Under the pieces are notes generated by a model. The model was not told where the DNA came from. It made no database searches and was given only the letters and a program-made list of their open reading frames with translations. This document shows, one piece after another, positions 48,111 through 57,141 of a stretch of DNA of 64,000 nucleotides (positions are counted from its first letter, which is position 1; each line of letters opens with the position of its first letter). Location: NCBI RefSeq assembly GCF_000599885.1, contig NZ_JFGT01000002.1:372001-436000 (forward strand), read 5' to 3'. The translations under genes were made by a program, and so were the position numbers. The DNA is from Pantoea sp. IMH (lineage in GTDB: Bacteria; Pseudomonadota; Gammaproteobacteria; Enterobacterales; Enterobacteriaceae).

Positions 48111-49322
48111 CTAAGGCTGCTGGCGATCGGTCTCAACGGCAAGCTGCTGATGTCCGTCAAAAGGCATCACCGCACTGCTGCCAAACCAGTCTCCCGACTG
48201 CGGACTGGCGCTGCCATCGCGTGAAATCCGAACCCTGACCTGTACCTGGCGCTGCGCGGAAAGTAGACGCTCAGGCATCATGGCGTTGCTGTCATCCAGC
48301 GTCAGCGACAGTGGAAAATGGCTCAACGGCATTTTCTTCACCGCCACCGGGACGGGAGAAACACCATCGGAAACGGAAATATACAACACTCCGCCGTTTT
48401 GTAACATTTTTTCGGCTTCCGGAACGATCGATACCGTCAACGCCAGGCGGCTCGTTAACTTACCGGATTGCGCTTCCGCCTGACCGATACTGCGCTCAAT
48501 CATCTCACGACGTCTGTCGTCAGCGGGTAATAACGTTAACATTTTTTGCCAGACATAAATGGCCCGATCGTAGTGCTGCTGCGCATACGCGTTAAACGCC
48601 TGCAGGCTAAGTATGTGCAAATTGCCGCTGTCCTGCTGGCTCATTTCCGCCAGCATCACGCCAGCTTCACGAACATCTTCTGGATCCTGAGATCGGGACA
48701 TCACGTCCGCATAGCTCAGCTTGATCTCCTCATTGCCGGGCGCAAGCAGTAAAGCATGCCGGAAGGCCTGCATGGCGGTAGCGCCATTGTTCAGCACCAT
48801 GCCGATCCGCCCCAGCATCAGCCAGTCACTGATGTTGTCCGGATCCCGTTGCAGTGAGGTACGCAGCCCCAGGCCAAGGCGCGCTAACTGCTCCATCGTC
48901 AGCGGCTTTGCCCTGGGGTTCATAACCTGCGCGCGCAGGGCGGGAAGCTCACTGGTGGCCCGCTGCCAGTCCACGACTTTGTTATAGCTACCTGTCTTAA
49001 AATAGAGTCCGATACTGAGGGCGAAAAGAATAACCACGCCGGGGATCAGCACCCAACCTCCGATACTGCGTCCGTCACGCTTCACACCGGCGGGAATATC
49101 CATCAGCAGGGTCTGCTGTAATTCGCGGATCATCTCAGCCCGTTCGCCAACAACGCCCTGCGCTTCATCTTCTTCCAGCTCCCACAGACGCTGATGATAG
49201 AAAGTGGTATTAAGTTTATCCCGATCTTCTGCAACTGAGCGCTGTCTGCGGCCACCGGCCAGCAGCAGTACGGCGCTGGCAGCAATAAGGAGTACCAGAA
49301 GGGTTAGCCATAAACCGCTCAT
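48111..49322 (-). CDS. ccmI: Cytochrome c maturation protein CcmI
   Basis: TPR-containing chaperone that holds apocytochrome c for heme ligation by CcmF/CcmH. The 403 residues have an N-terminal membrane segment (about 3-22), a second one near 90-108 (GGWVLIPGVVILFALSIGLY in content), and a TPR-like helical region (about 150-280), then a periplasmic C-terminal domain. In E. coli this region is fused to CcmH as one protein; here ccmH and ccmI are separate genes overlapping by 4 bp. Confidence 0.9.
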   Translation of the reverse strand: MSGLWLTLLVLLIAASAVLLLAGGRRQRSVAEDRDKLNTTFYHQRLWELEEDEAQGVVGERAEMIRELQQTLLMDIPAGVKRDGRSIGGWVLIPGVVILFALSIGLYFKTGSYNKVVDWQRATSELPALRAQVMNPRAKPLTMEQLARLGLGLRTSLQRDPDNISDWLMLGRIGMVLNNGATAMQAFRHALLLAPGNEEIKLSYADVMSRSQDPEDVREAGVMLAEMSQQDSGNLHILSLQAFNAYAQQHYDRAIYVWQKMLTLLPADDRRREMIERSIGQAEAQSGKLTSRLALTVSIVPEAEKMLQNGGVLYISVSDGVSPVPVAVKKMPLSHFPLSLTLDDSNAMMPERLLSAQRQVQVRVRISRDGSASPQSGDWFGSSAVMPFDGHQQLAVETDRQQP

Positions 49323-49780
49323 AATTGCTTCCTGTCAGATTTTAACAGCGCCTCTAAACGCTGCTGCTCATCCTCATCCAGCACGTTGCTGGTAAGCTGA
49401 CGGCGGCGGCTTCTGAGGATAATGACCAGCGCACCGGCAATAACAAACAGCACCGGTCCGGCCCAGAGGATCAGCGTCGACGCCATCACCGGCGGATCGT
49501 ACGTCACAAAGTTGCCATAGCGCGCCACCATGTATTGCTTCACCTGCTCCGGCGTCTGGCCGGTCTGCAACAGTTCGTAGACTTTCAGGCGCATATCGGC
49601 GGCGATCATCGAATTGGAGTCGGCAATACTGTTGTTCTGACATTTCGGACAGCGCAGGGACTGCGTTAAATGCCGGTACTGCTGCTCCTGATCGGCGGAA
49701 CTAAATTGTCGGGTATCTATGTTATCGGCCAGTACGCTAAAGCTAACCAGCGTTATCAGCATAATGATAAAACGCGTCAT
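49319..49780 (-). CDS. ccmH: Cytochrome c maturation protein CcmH (short form)
   Basis: Thiol-redox lipid-facing subunit that reduces the CXXC of apocytochrome c. I start at MTRFIIMLITLVSF (153 residues), overlapping the ccmG stop as ATGA; the upstream in-frame ATG lies within ccmG. A signal peptide (to about residue 18) precedes the redox motif LRCPKCQNNS with C44 and C47. A C-terminal membrane helix (LILWAGPVLFVIAGALVII) anchors it. It corresponds to the N-terminal domain of E. coli CcmH. Confidence 0.94.
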   Translation of the reverse strand: MTRFIIMLITLVSFSVLADNIDTRQFSSADQEQQYRHLTQSLRCPKCQNNSIADSNSMIAADMRLKVYELLQTGQTPEQVKQYMVARYGNFVTYDPPVMASTLILWAGPVLFVIAGALVIILRSRRRQLTSNVLDEDEQQRLEALLKSDRKQL

Positions 49781-50334
49781 GCCCCCGCCTCCCTGCTGTA
49801 TTTCTCCCATAGCGGCTTCACTTCCTGATTCCAGACCTCGTCGTTCATATCCCCCGCGTGGCGATAGCGGATAATGCCTTTACCATCGATCAGGAAGGTT
49901 TCTGGTGCGCCATAAACCCCCAGATCCAGCCCCAGCATCCCGTTACCGTCGTACAGGCTCAGGGCATAAGGATTGCCCAGGGTATTGAGCCAGGCAATCG
50001 CCTTGGTGCGGTCGTCTTTATAGTTCAGGCCCACGACCCGGATGCCTTTTATCGCCAGCGTATTCAGGTACTGATGCTCCGCCCGGCAGGTCGGACACCA
50101 GGTGGCCCAGACGTTGAGTAAAACTGGCTTACCGCTAACCAGCACGCTGCGATCGTAAGTTTTACCGGGCTGCTCAAGCGATTCCAGCCTGAAAACAGGC
50201 ACCGGCTTACCGATCAACGCTGACTCCAGCCTGGTGGGATCGTCACCCTGCGCGTTTCGCGTCAGCTGCCACATCAGCGCGGCCGCCAGCAGCAGAAAAA
50301 GCACCAGCGGGATATAAAGTATTTTCCGGTTCAT
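49777..50334 (-). CDS. dsbE: Thiol:disulfide interchange protein CcmG (DsbE)
   Basis: Membrane-tethered periplasmic thioredoxin that keeps apocytochrome c cysteines reduced. It has 185 residues, the E. coli length. The N-terminal anchor is IPLVLFLLLAAALMWQL, and the redox motif NVWATWCPTCRAEH has C80 and C83 at the same positions as E. coli DsbE. The start overlaps the ccmF stop by 4 bp. Confidence 0.96.
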   Translation of the reverse strand: MNRKILYIPLVLFLLLAAALMWQLTRNAQGDDPTRLESALIGKPVPVFRLESLEQPGKTYDRSVLVSGKPVLLNVWATWCPTCRAEHQYLNTLAIKGIRVVGLNYKDDRTKAIAWLNTLGNPYALSLYDGNGMLGLDLGVYGAPETFLIDGKGIIRYRHAGDMNDEVWNQEVKPLWEKYSREAGA

Positions 50335-52286
50335 GCCTGCTCCCTCTGGGCTTTTTTGCGTGAGCGGTAACGCGGATCGAGCAGGCAGAAAACCCCGCCA
50401 ATCGCCATAAAGAGGCCACCAAACCAGATCCAGCGAACGAAAGGTTTATAGTAAATCCGTACGGCCCAGGCGTTATCGTCAAGTTCCTCACCCAGCGCGG
50501 CGTAGAGATCGCGGGTAATACCCCCGCTGATGGCGGCCTCCGTCATCATGGTATGCGCCACGCTGTAATAGCGTTTCTCCGCGTGGAGCGTTGCTTCATG
50601 TTTGCCGTTACGGGTGACGTCAATGATCCCGACCGCACCGGCAAAGTTCGGCCCCTCAAGATTCTGCACGTCACGGAAAGTGAAATGATAACTATGGATA
50701 TCGAGCGTATCGCCAGCCTGCATACGTACGTCGCGCTCGACGCTGTAGTTCTGGCTAAACGCGATACCGATAACGGTCACCGCCACGCCGAGATGGCCCA
50801 GTACCATTCCCCAGTGGCTGCGGGAAAGATGCCTCAGTCCGGTAAAGAAAGGGTGGCGATGCGTCGCCCGCTCGTGCAGCTCCATCAGCGTCAGAAAAAT
50901 AACCCAGATCGCCATCAGCAGGCCCACCACTGCCATCGCTTCAATACGATCCTGCATCAGCCACGGCAGGCTGACCGACAGGATCAGCGTGCCGACCAAT
51001 GCCAGCGCGAGGCGCTTCCACAATTTTTGCGGCTCGTCACGCCGCCAGCGCACCAGCGGCCCCACGCCTAACATCAGCGCCAGCGGCGCCATCAGCCAGG
51101 TAAAGAGCGTATTAAAGAACGGCTCGCCGATTGAAATGGTGCCCAGACCGAGCTGCTTATGCACCAACGGCAGCAGCGTTCCCAACAGCACCACCAGCAT
51201 GGCGGCGATCAGCAATACGTTATTGCCCAGTAAAAAAGATTCGCGTGACCAGACCTCATTCTGTACCCGGCCACGCACTTTGCCGCCTTTAATGGCGTAA
51301 AGCAGTAGCGAGCTGCCAATCACAATCACCAGGAAGGCGAGAATAAACATGCCGCGAGCGGGATCGGAAGCGAACGCGTGTACCGAAACCAGCACGCCGG
51401 AACGCACCAGGAAAGTGCCCAGCAGGCTGAGCGAAAAGGCCGCTATCGCCAGTAAGACGGTCCAGGCCTTAAAGCTGCCGCGCTTTTCGGTGACCGCCAG
51501 CGAGTGGATCAGCGCGGTCCCGGCGAGCCATGGCATCAGCGAGGCGTTCTCAACCGGATCCCAGAACCACCAGCCGCCCCAGCCCAGCTCGTAGTAGGCC
51601 CAAGCTGAGCCAAGAACAATACCGATCGTCAGGAAAATCCAGGCGGCGGTCGTCCAGGGACGTGACCAGCGCGCCCAGGCCGTATCCAGCCGTCCGGCCA
51701 TTAGCGAGGCGATCGCAAAAGCAAAAGCGACCGAGAAACCTACATAGCCCATATAAAGCAGCGGCGGGTGGAAAATCAGCCCAATGTCCTGCAGCATCGG
51801 ATTCAGATCGCTGCCGTCGATGGGAAAATCAGGCAGCGTGCGGATAAAGGGGTTCGAGGTAAGCGTGATAAACAGCAGAAAGCCGAGATTAATCATCCCC
51901 ATTACCGCCAGCACGCGGGCGATGGCATCGGCTGGCATGCTGCGGCTGAACAGCGAAACGGCCATTGTCCAGGTGCTGAGCAGCAACAGCCAGAGCAGTA
52001 GCGATCCTTCATGTGCGCCCCATGTGGCGGCGATACGATAATACACCGGCAGCAGGGTATTCGAGTTAGCCGCTACATAGGCCACGCTGAAATCATTGAC
52101 CACAAACGCCTGCACCAGCAGCGCAAATGCACCGGCCACGCAGGCAAACAGGACGTAGCTGAGCGGGCGCGCCAGCCCCATCAGCCTGGCATCCTGCCGC
52201 GCCGCGCCCCAGAGCGGATAGATGCTTAACAACAGCGACACCGCCAGCGCAAGACAGAGCAGGAAACTGCCAATTTCCGGCATCAT
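50331..52286 (-). CDS. ccmF: Heme lyase subunit CcmF
   Basis: Large inner-membrane protein that, with CcmH/I, attaches heme to apocytochrome c. It has 651 residues with about fifteen hydrophobic segments. The periplasmic tryptophan-rich WWD domain is clear: [20 protein letters not shown] near 225-245. Conserved histidines flank it ([11 protein letters not shown] near 90). It overlaps ccmE and ccmG by 4 bp each. Confidence 0.97.
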   Translation of the reverse strand: MMPEIGSFLLCLALAVSLLLSIYPLWGAARQDARLMGLARPLSYVLFACVAGAFALLVQAFVVNDFSVAYVAANSNTLLPVYYRIAATWGAHEGSLLLWLLLLSTWTMAVSLFSRSMPADAIARVLAVMGMINLGFLLFITLTSNPFIRTLPDFPIDGSDLNPMLQDIGLIFHPPLLYMGYVGFSVAFAFAIASLMAGRLDTAWARWSRPWTTAAWIFLTIGIVLGSAWAYYELGWGGWWFWDPVENASLMPWLAGTALIHSLAVTEKRGSFKAWTVLLAIAAFSLSLLGTFLVRSGVLVSVHAFASDPARGMFILAFLVIVIGSSLLLYAIKGGKVRGRVQNEVWSRESFLLGNNVLLIAAMLVVLLGTLLPLVHKQLGLGTISIGEPFFNTLFTWLMAPLALMLGVGPLVRWRRDEPQKLWKRLALALVGTLILSVSLPWLMQDRIEAMAVVGLLMAIWVIFLTLMELHERATHRHPFFTGLRHLSRSHWGMVLGHLGVAVTVIGIAFSQNYSVERDVRMQAGDTLDIHSYHFTFRDVQNLEGPNFAGAVGIIDVTRNGKHEATLHAEKRYYSVAHTMMTEAAISGGITRDLYAALGEELDDNAWAVRIYYKPFVRWIWFGGLFMAIGGVFCLLDPRYRSRKKAQREQA

Positions 52287-52762
52287 GGGCGCGCTCCCGG
52301 CGCGCCGTCAGGCGCTTCGTTAACCTTTTTCTTCATCGCATCCTCGATTTCGGGCGGCGTGTATTTTTCATCGTGCTTAGCCAGCACTTCTTTCGCCCGG
52401 ATAAGATTCCCATCCTCCAGCACGCCCTGCGCCACCACGCCCTGCCCTTCGCGGAACAGATCGGGAAGGATACCCTGATAGGTCACGCTCACCACGCCAT
52501 TAAGATCGTAGAGCTTGAAGGAAACCTGGAGCGTCGCCGGATCGCGTCTGACGCTTCCCGGCATTACCAGGCCTCCCACACGCAGACGCTGACCCGGTTC
52601 GGGTTTAATCTGCGCATCTCCTTTACCGTGGATGATTTCACCTGGCGTATAGAAAAGATCGATGTTTGCACGCAACGCATACATCACCAGTGCAGTAGCC
52701 AGGCCGAGGCCGGCCAGGATAGTAATCGCCACGATGAGGCGTTTTTTACGGCGGGGGTTCAC
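52283..52762 (-). CDS. ccmE: Heme chaperone CcmE
   Basis: Periplasmic heme carrier that binds heme covalently through a histidine and passes it to CcmF. The 159 residues have an N-terminal membrane anchor ([20 protein letters not shown]) and an OB-fold domain. The heme-binding H130 lies in [13 protein letters not shown], with Y134 in the expected place. It overlaps its neighbours by 4 bp on both sides. Confidence 0.97.
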   Translation of the reverse strand: MNPRRKKRLIVAITILAGLGLATALVMYALRANIDLFYTPGEIIHGKGDAQIKPEPGQRLRVGGLVMPGSVRRDPATLQVSFKLYDLNGVVSVTYQGILPDLFREGQGVVAQGVLEDGNLIRAKEVLAKHDEKYTPPEIEDAMKKKVNEAPDGAPGARP

Positions 52763-52992
52763 TGCGCTTCTCCTGCCGCTTCGGCGGCTATTTTTTTACT
52801 TTTCGCTGCCCGTATCCGACGTTCTCGGGCCTGACGCTGACGAATATCGGCCAGCAGACGGCGCCGCTGCAACAGCGTATGCATCACCAGCCCGCCGAGT
52901 GAAATCAGGGTACAGACTACCGCCAGCCAGACATAGAAGGCATAGCCGCCCATCGCGAAGAAGGCGTGCCAGGAAACAAATGCGGGCATCAT
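52759..52992 (-). CDS. ccmD: Heme exporter subunit CcmD
   Basis: Small single-span membrane protein that helps release heme-loaded CcmE from the CcmABC complex. It has 77 residues with a membrane helix ([20 protein letters not shown]) and a strongly basic cytoplasmic tail rich in Arg and Lys, as usual for CcmD. The start overlaps the ccmC stop by 4 bp. Confidence 0.93.
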   Translation of the reverse strand: MMPAFVSWHAFFAMGGYAFYVWLAVVCTLISLGGLVMHTLLQRRRLLADIRQRQARERRIRAAKSKKIAAEAAGEAQ

Positions 52993-53732
52993 GATGTACG
53001 GCCTCCTTTGGTCACGACATCCGCGACCCAGGGACGATTGCGCTCGGTGAAAAGCAGCAGGTTACGCAGCCGCATTAGCGTCAGGGCGATAAATACCAGC
53101 AAATAGCCCAGAATCGACCAGCGCAGCGGCGTGCGCATGCTGGGTGCAATGGCCTGCTGAAGCATACCGGAGGAGCCCTGATGCAGCGTGTTCCACCACT
53201 GTACTGAATAGTGAATGACTGGCAGGTTAACGACGCCGACCAGAATAAGTATGCCGGCTGCCCTGCCCGCCATCCGGCGGTCATCAAAGGCGTTATAGAG
53301 CGCAATAGATCCCATATAGAGAAACAGCAAAACCAGCTCGGAGGTGAGCCGCGCATCCCAAATCCACCAGGTACCCCACATCGGCTTGCCCCAGGCGGCT
53401 CCCGTCACCAGCGCAATGAAGGTGAAGACCGCCCCAACGGGTGCCATCGCCGCGGCGGCTAAATCAGCGGTTTTCCACTGCCAGACCAGGCCAGTAAAGG
53501 CGGCAATGGCCATCGACGCGTAAATTCCCATCGACCACATCGCCGCAGGAACATGAATATAGATGATACGGTAGCTGTCGCCCTGCTGATAATCAGCCGG
53601 GGCAAAACCAAAGCCCCAAATCCAGCCAAGAGAGAGCGTGGCGATGCCGGATACCCCAAACCAGGGCACCAGGCGACCACATAACCGGTAAAGCCGATCC
53701 GGCCGGGCCATCTGATGTAACCATTTCCACAT
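52989..53732 (-). CDS. ccmC: Heme exporter subunit CcmC
   Basis: Inner-membrane protein that loads heme onto CcmE. I start at MWKWLHQMARPDRL (247 residues, E. coli 245), seven codons inside the open frame. Six membrane segments are visible. The WWD motif GKPMWGTWWIWDARLTSEL near 118-136 and the two histidines in IIYIHVPAAMWS and PVIHYSVQWWNTLH are the heme-handling residues of the family. Confidence 0.96.
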   Translation of the reverse strand: MWKWLHQMARPDRLYRLCGRLVPWFGVSGIATLSLGWIWGFGFAPADYQQGDSYRIIYIHVPAAMWSMGIYASMAIAAFTGLVWQWKTADLAAAAMAPVGAVFTFIALVTGAAWGKPMWGTWWIWDARLTSELVLLFLYMGSIALYNAFDDRRMAGRAAGILILVGVVNLPVIHYSVQWWNTLHQGSSGMLQQAIAPSMRTPLRWSILGYLLVFIALTLMRLRNLLLFTERNRPWVADVVTKGGRTS

Positions 53733-53788
53733 TGTTATATTGCTCGCAGTCAAAAAGAAAACATCCGTTGTCTGTTACAGACTTTTTA

Positions 53789-54448
53789 TTAGTGCACGCT
53801 AACTCGCAATGCCGCCGCAGTAGCGAAAGGTGCCAGCGTCGCGCTGCCTGCCAGCATCGCGCCCAGGATGGCCAGATAGCCATCAATTGGCAGGCCCTGG
53901 CCCGCCGCCTCAATCGCCGCACTGGCAAATATCAGCACAGGTACCGCCAGCGGCAGCACCAGCAAACTCAGCAACACGCCGCCGCGCCGCAGTCCCACGG
54001 TTAGCCCCACGCCAATAGCGCCGAGAAAGCTGAGCGTCGGCGTGCCAAGCAACAGCGTCAGCGCGACGGCACGCCAGCTGTTGAAATCCAGAGAGAGCAG
54101 CAGCGCCGCCAGCGGAGAAAGTAACAGCAGCGGCAGACCGGTAATCACCCAGTGAGCGCCTACTTTCCCCAAAACCGTGAGCGGTAAAGGGGTGGGCAAT
54201 AGCAGCAGTTGTTCAAGCGAACCATCAAGGAAATCGTCACGGAACAATCGCTCCAGCGCCAGCAGCGACGAAAGCAGCGCGGCGACCCAGACGACGCCGG
54301 GGGCGATCCGGGCCAGCAGGGCTGGCTCCGGCCCGACGCCCAGGGGAAAAAGCGTTATGACGATCAGAAAAAACCACAGCGGATTGATGATCTCTGAGCC
54401 ACTTCTGAAGGCGATGCGCAGTTCCCGCTTCAGCACCCGCCAGAACAT
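53789..54448 (-). CDS. ccmB: Heme exporter subunit CcmB
   Basis: Membrane subunit of the CcmAB ATPase that drives holo-CcmE release. It has 219 residues with six hydrophobic segments. Recognisable stretches are FWRVLKRELRIAFRSGSE at the start, FRDDFLDGSLEQLLLLP near 70-86 and LVLPLAVPVLIFASAAIEA near 165. It overlaps ccmA by one base and lies 56 bp before ccmC. Confidence 0.95.
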   Translation of the reverse strand: MFWRVLKRELRIAFRSGSEIINPLWFFLIVITLFPLGVGPEPALLARIAPGVVWVAALLSSLLALERLFRDDFLDGSLEQLLLLPTPLPLTVLGKVGAHWVITGLPLLLLSPLAALLLSLDFNSWRAVALTLLLGTPTLSFLGAIGVGLTVGLRRGGVLLSLLVLPLAVPVLIFASAAIEAAGQGLPIDGYLAILGAMLAGSATLAPFATAAALRVSVH

Positions 54449-55065
54449 CAGACAACCTCCGGAGCGGTAAGACGCAGCTTGCGGATCTGGCTCTGTGAAG
54501 CTGGCAGCGGCTGATGAGTTGTCAGAATGACGGAACCACCGCGCAGTGCATGTCGCGAAAATAATGCCATCAGTTTGTCCACGCCGGAGATGTCGATAGC
54601 GGTAAGAGGTTCATCCAGGATCCATAACGGGGCGTCACTTAACCAGAGCCGGGCCAGCGCCACGCGTCGCTGCTGGCCCGCCGAAAGCTGCGCGACCGCC
54701 CCCTCTTCATAGCCCGCCAGATCCACTTCATCCAGCGCCTCAAAAAGCGCCTCAGTGGAGTGCGAAGGATGATAAAACTGCAGATTTTCCAGCGCACTCA
54801 GCACCGCTTTCACACCAGGTTGGTGTCCAAGATAAAGCATGTCGGACTGATAACGCTCACGCTGCTGACTCACAGGCTGAGCTTGCCAGCTGACTTCGCC
54901 CTGCTCAGCCCGGCTCAGCCCGCAAAGAATGCGCAGCAGCGAGGTTTTCCCCGCGCCGTTAGCCCCTTCAATCTGCACAATATCGCCAGCCGCAACGGTA
55001 AAACTGAGATCGCTGAAGAGCGTACGCTCGTCGCGTACGCAGCTCAGGTTGTTAACTACCAGCAT
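54448..55065 (-). CDS. ccmA: Heme exporter ATP-binding subunit CcmA
   Basis: ATPase of the cytochrome c maturation system, 205 residues (E. coli 207). The Walker A motif IEGANGAGKTSLLRIL lies at about 33-47, the signature QLSAGQQRRVALARL near 130, and the Walker B WILDEPLTAID near 152. It is the first gene of the nine-gene operon ccmABCDEFGHI, which continues into mlaA. About 250 bp of non-coding DNA separates it from divergent yfdC. Confidence 0.96.
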   Translation of the reverse strand: MLVVNNLSCVRDERTLFSDLSFTVAAGDIVQIEGANGAGKTSLLRILCGLSRAEQGEVSWQAQPVSQQRERYQSDMLYLGHQPGVKAVLSALENLQFYHPSHSTEALFEALDEVDLAGYEEGAVAQLSAGQQRRVALARLWLSDAPLWILDEPLTAIDISGVDKLMALFSRHALRGGSVILTTHQPLPASQSQIRKLRLTAPEVV

Positions 55066-55316
55066 CTGCTTAAGGTCGCGCTTGTTAATAGTGGGTGAAA
55101 TAGTACCACAGGAAATTATCTCTTCGCAGCCCGGTGACGCCGGGTAACGCTTTTGCCGGCCAGCATTATGCCCGTTACGATCAAGGTTTCGGTGAAAAAT
55201 TCCGTCTCGTTAAAACTTTGTTACTTTTCACCTGAACATGGCGGGTATTTCTTAAAAGCGGAAATCCGCTACGCTTTAAGCGTGATGGTCACAAACTTGG
55301 GAAAAGGACTGAAATA

Positions 55317-56249
55317 ATGAACGAAACTGACAATAAAGAAGAAAAGGAAGAAGTGGACAGTGAAGAGAGTGAACAGGACGAGGAAATTGAGGTAGATGAG
55401 GAGGTTCTCCCTTCACGCGCGGCGGCTATTCACGAACATATCCGTCAGGATGGCGAGAAAGAGCTAGAACGTGATGGCCTGGCATTGCTTTTTTCCGCGA
55501 TAGCCGCCGGCCTCTCAATGGGTGCGTCGCTGATGGCAAAAGGCATCTTTTTGGCAAATCTCGAAGGCGTTCCGGGCGCATTTTTGCTGGAGAATCTGGG
55601 TTACACCTTCGGCTTTATTATTGTCATCATGGCCAGACAGCAGCTGTTTACTGAAAATACCGTCACCGCCGTGCTGCCGATCATGCATAAGCCTACCGGA
55701 AGCAACTTTTTGCTGCTGTTTCGTCTGTGGGGACTTGTGCTGCTGGGGAACCTTATCGGCACGGGCATGGCCTCGCTTGCCTTCACCCATATGCCTGTCT
55801 TTGATGCTGCCACGCAGGAAGCTTTTGTGACAATCAGCGAAAAAGTGATGGAGAAGACGCCGCTGGAGATGTTTACTAACGCCATCGTATCGGGATGGAT
55901 TATCGCCACGATGGTCTGGATGTTTCCTTCCGCAGGTGCCGCAAAAATCTGGGTAATTGTGCTGATGACCTGGCTGGTGGCGTTGGGGGATTTGACACAT
56001 ATCGTTGTAGGCTCCGTTGAGATCCTCTATCTGGTCTTCAGAGGCCTCATCAGCTGGCAGGAATTTTTCTGGCCATTCGCCCTCCCCACGCTTGCGGGCA
56101 ACATTATCGGTGGAACATTTATTTTCGCATTAATCAGTCATGCACAGATCCGCAACGATATGAGCACCAAAGCCAAAGCTGAAGCGAAAGCAAAAGCGAA
56201 GGAGAAAGAAAAAGAGCGGCTGAAAAGAGAGGAGTCGGCCGAAAGCTAG
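55317..56249 (+). CDS. yfdC: Formate/nitrite transporter family protein YfdC
   Basis: Inner-membrane FNT-superfamily protein of 310 residues with about six membrane segments between residues 55 and 280. The substrate is not established. Both tails are unusual: the first 33 residues are mostly Glu/Asp, and the last 30 are Lys/Glu/Ala repeats. The membrane core keeps family-type loops such as SMGASLMAKGIFLANLEG and VALGDLTHIVVGSVEILYL. E. coli yfdC likewise lies between mlaA and argW. A GGGAAAAGGACTG leader precedes the ATG. Confidence 0.9.
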   Translation: MNETDNKEEKEEVDSEESEQDEEIEVDEEVLPSRAAAIHEHIRQDGEKELERDGLALLFSAIAAGLSMGASLMAKGIFLANLEGVPGAFLLENLGYTFGFIIVIMARQQLFTENTVTAVLPIMHKPTGSNFLLLFRLWGLVLLGNLIGTGMASLAFTHMPVFDAATQEAFVTISEKVMEKTPLEMFTNAIVSGWIIATMVWMFPSAGAAKIWVIVLMTWLVALGDLTHIVVGSVEILYLVFRGLISWQEFFWPFALPTLAGNIIGGTFIFALISHAQIRNDMSTKAKAEAKAKAKEKEKERLKREESAES

Positions 56250-56271
56250 CGTTTAGCGGGTAAAGTCTGAA

Positions 56272-56303
56272 ATGGCTGTCCGTTCCGTTCTGTGGACAGC
56301 CAT
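56272..56303. terminator. Perfect hairpin after yfdC
   Basis: ATGGCTGTCC pairs with GGACAGCCAT (10 bp, no mismatch) around a twelve-base loop, 22 bp after the yfdC stop and 29 bp beyond the end of a small ORF on the opposite strand. A T-run is absent, so termination is probable rather than certain. Confidence 0.6.
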
Positions 56304-56332
56304 TGCGATATCGCCTTTTGCCGGAAGAAAGC

Positions 56333-56434
56333 TCAGCTGAACAGGGCGTAAGTATGCGCGTAAAACGACCCCGCAAATCCCACCCAGGCTAACCAGGCCA
56401 GTAAAATAAGGCCGATAAAGAGTTTCGGTGACAT
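56333..56434 (-). CDS. Putative 33-residue single-span membrane peptide
   Basis: An ORF of 33 codons encodes MSPKLFIGLILLAWLAWVGF followed by AGSFYAHTYALFS. A hydrophobic helix of about 18 residues follows one lysine, so it would sit as a single membrane span. A good ribosome site (CAGGAGCAGGACT) directly precedes the ATG, which argues for translation. It lies between yfdC and the fimbrial leader, on the opposite strand, with a hairpin behind its stop. I do not recognise it among the known small membrane proteins. Function unknown; it could still be chance. Confidence 0.6.
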   Translation of the reverse strand: MSPKLFIGLILLAWLAWVGFAGSFYAHTYALFS

Positions 56435-57141
56435 AGTCCTGCTCCTGTCTGACAAAACAAATTGATTCAGGTGGCGTTACAGTAGTGTCAGGCGAAACCG
56501 CAGATCTTGATCCAGCGCAATTAACGCTGCGGTAACCCGTCAGGGGCGTTCACAGGCGCACATTATGCGCCTACAGGCGTTAATCGACTTCTGCGTGATA
56601 TCGCATACATAACTACTTCATGCGTTGTTGTGCAGGAGTTTACTTTGTCAAAAAGTGCACTTTTGTTTGCTTTTATCACGTCACCAAAGTAAAGATAAGC
56701 GCCCGACTGTAAACTTATTCTATTCTGGCAGTTGTCTTTACCTTAGTTATGAATTAACTGTTAATAGAATGAAGATAATCATTGTTAACGCTCGCTATTT
56801 TTTAACCCCACAAGTCATTTGAATATATCTATATTCACTCTGGCATATATTCATCATGCGCACCTTTTGTTAAATTAATCCTCAACGGGAAGCCTGAATT
56901 TTATTATCACCCTGGAAGTCACGCTTTATTATTTATATTCCGCCATTCATGACACTCGGCAAGCCTGATTTCTTATCAGGTCATGAAAAAAAGAATACCT
57001 CAACCTTATCAAGGCTTTCCGTTATTGCCTCACACAACAGATACGGACAGGAAAATTAATTCCTGTCGTCATAATAAGCAACACTAAATGTCAGAAAACA
57101 GTTCTCATTTAATGTGTTAGCAATAAAGGATTATAAGAGAC
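56435..57141. other. Long AT-rich non-coding leader upstream of the fimbrial operon (about 700 bp)
   Basis: No convincing gene; the ORF at 56625-56822 lacks a ribosome site and family features. The region becomes very AT-rich from about 56640. Three perfect inverted repeats stand out: GGCGCA-CATTA-TGCGCC (56555-56571), GAATATA-TC-TATATTC (56821-56836) and CCTGAT-TTCTT-ATCAGG (56964-56980). Such DNA commonly binds H-NS and fimbrial regulators. I see no matched inverted repeats framing a fimS-type invertible segment. Confidence 0.55.

Noticed and set aside
56625..56822. A 65-residue ORF in the fimbrial leader
   Set aside because: No ribosome site, mixed composition without family features, and it lies in AT-rich regulatory DNA.
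56435..57141. A fimS-like invertible promoter element
   Set aside because: The inverted repeats are short local hairpins; I find no pair of matching repeats some 300 bp apart and no recombinase gene.
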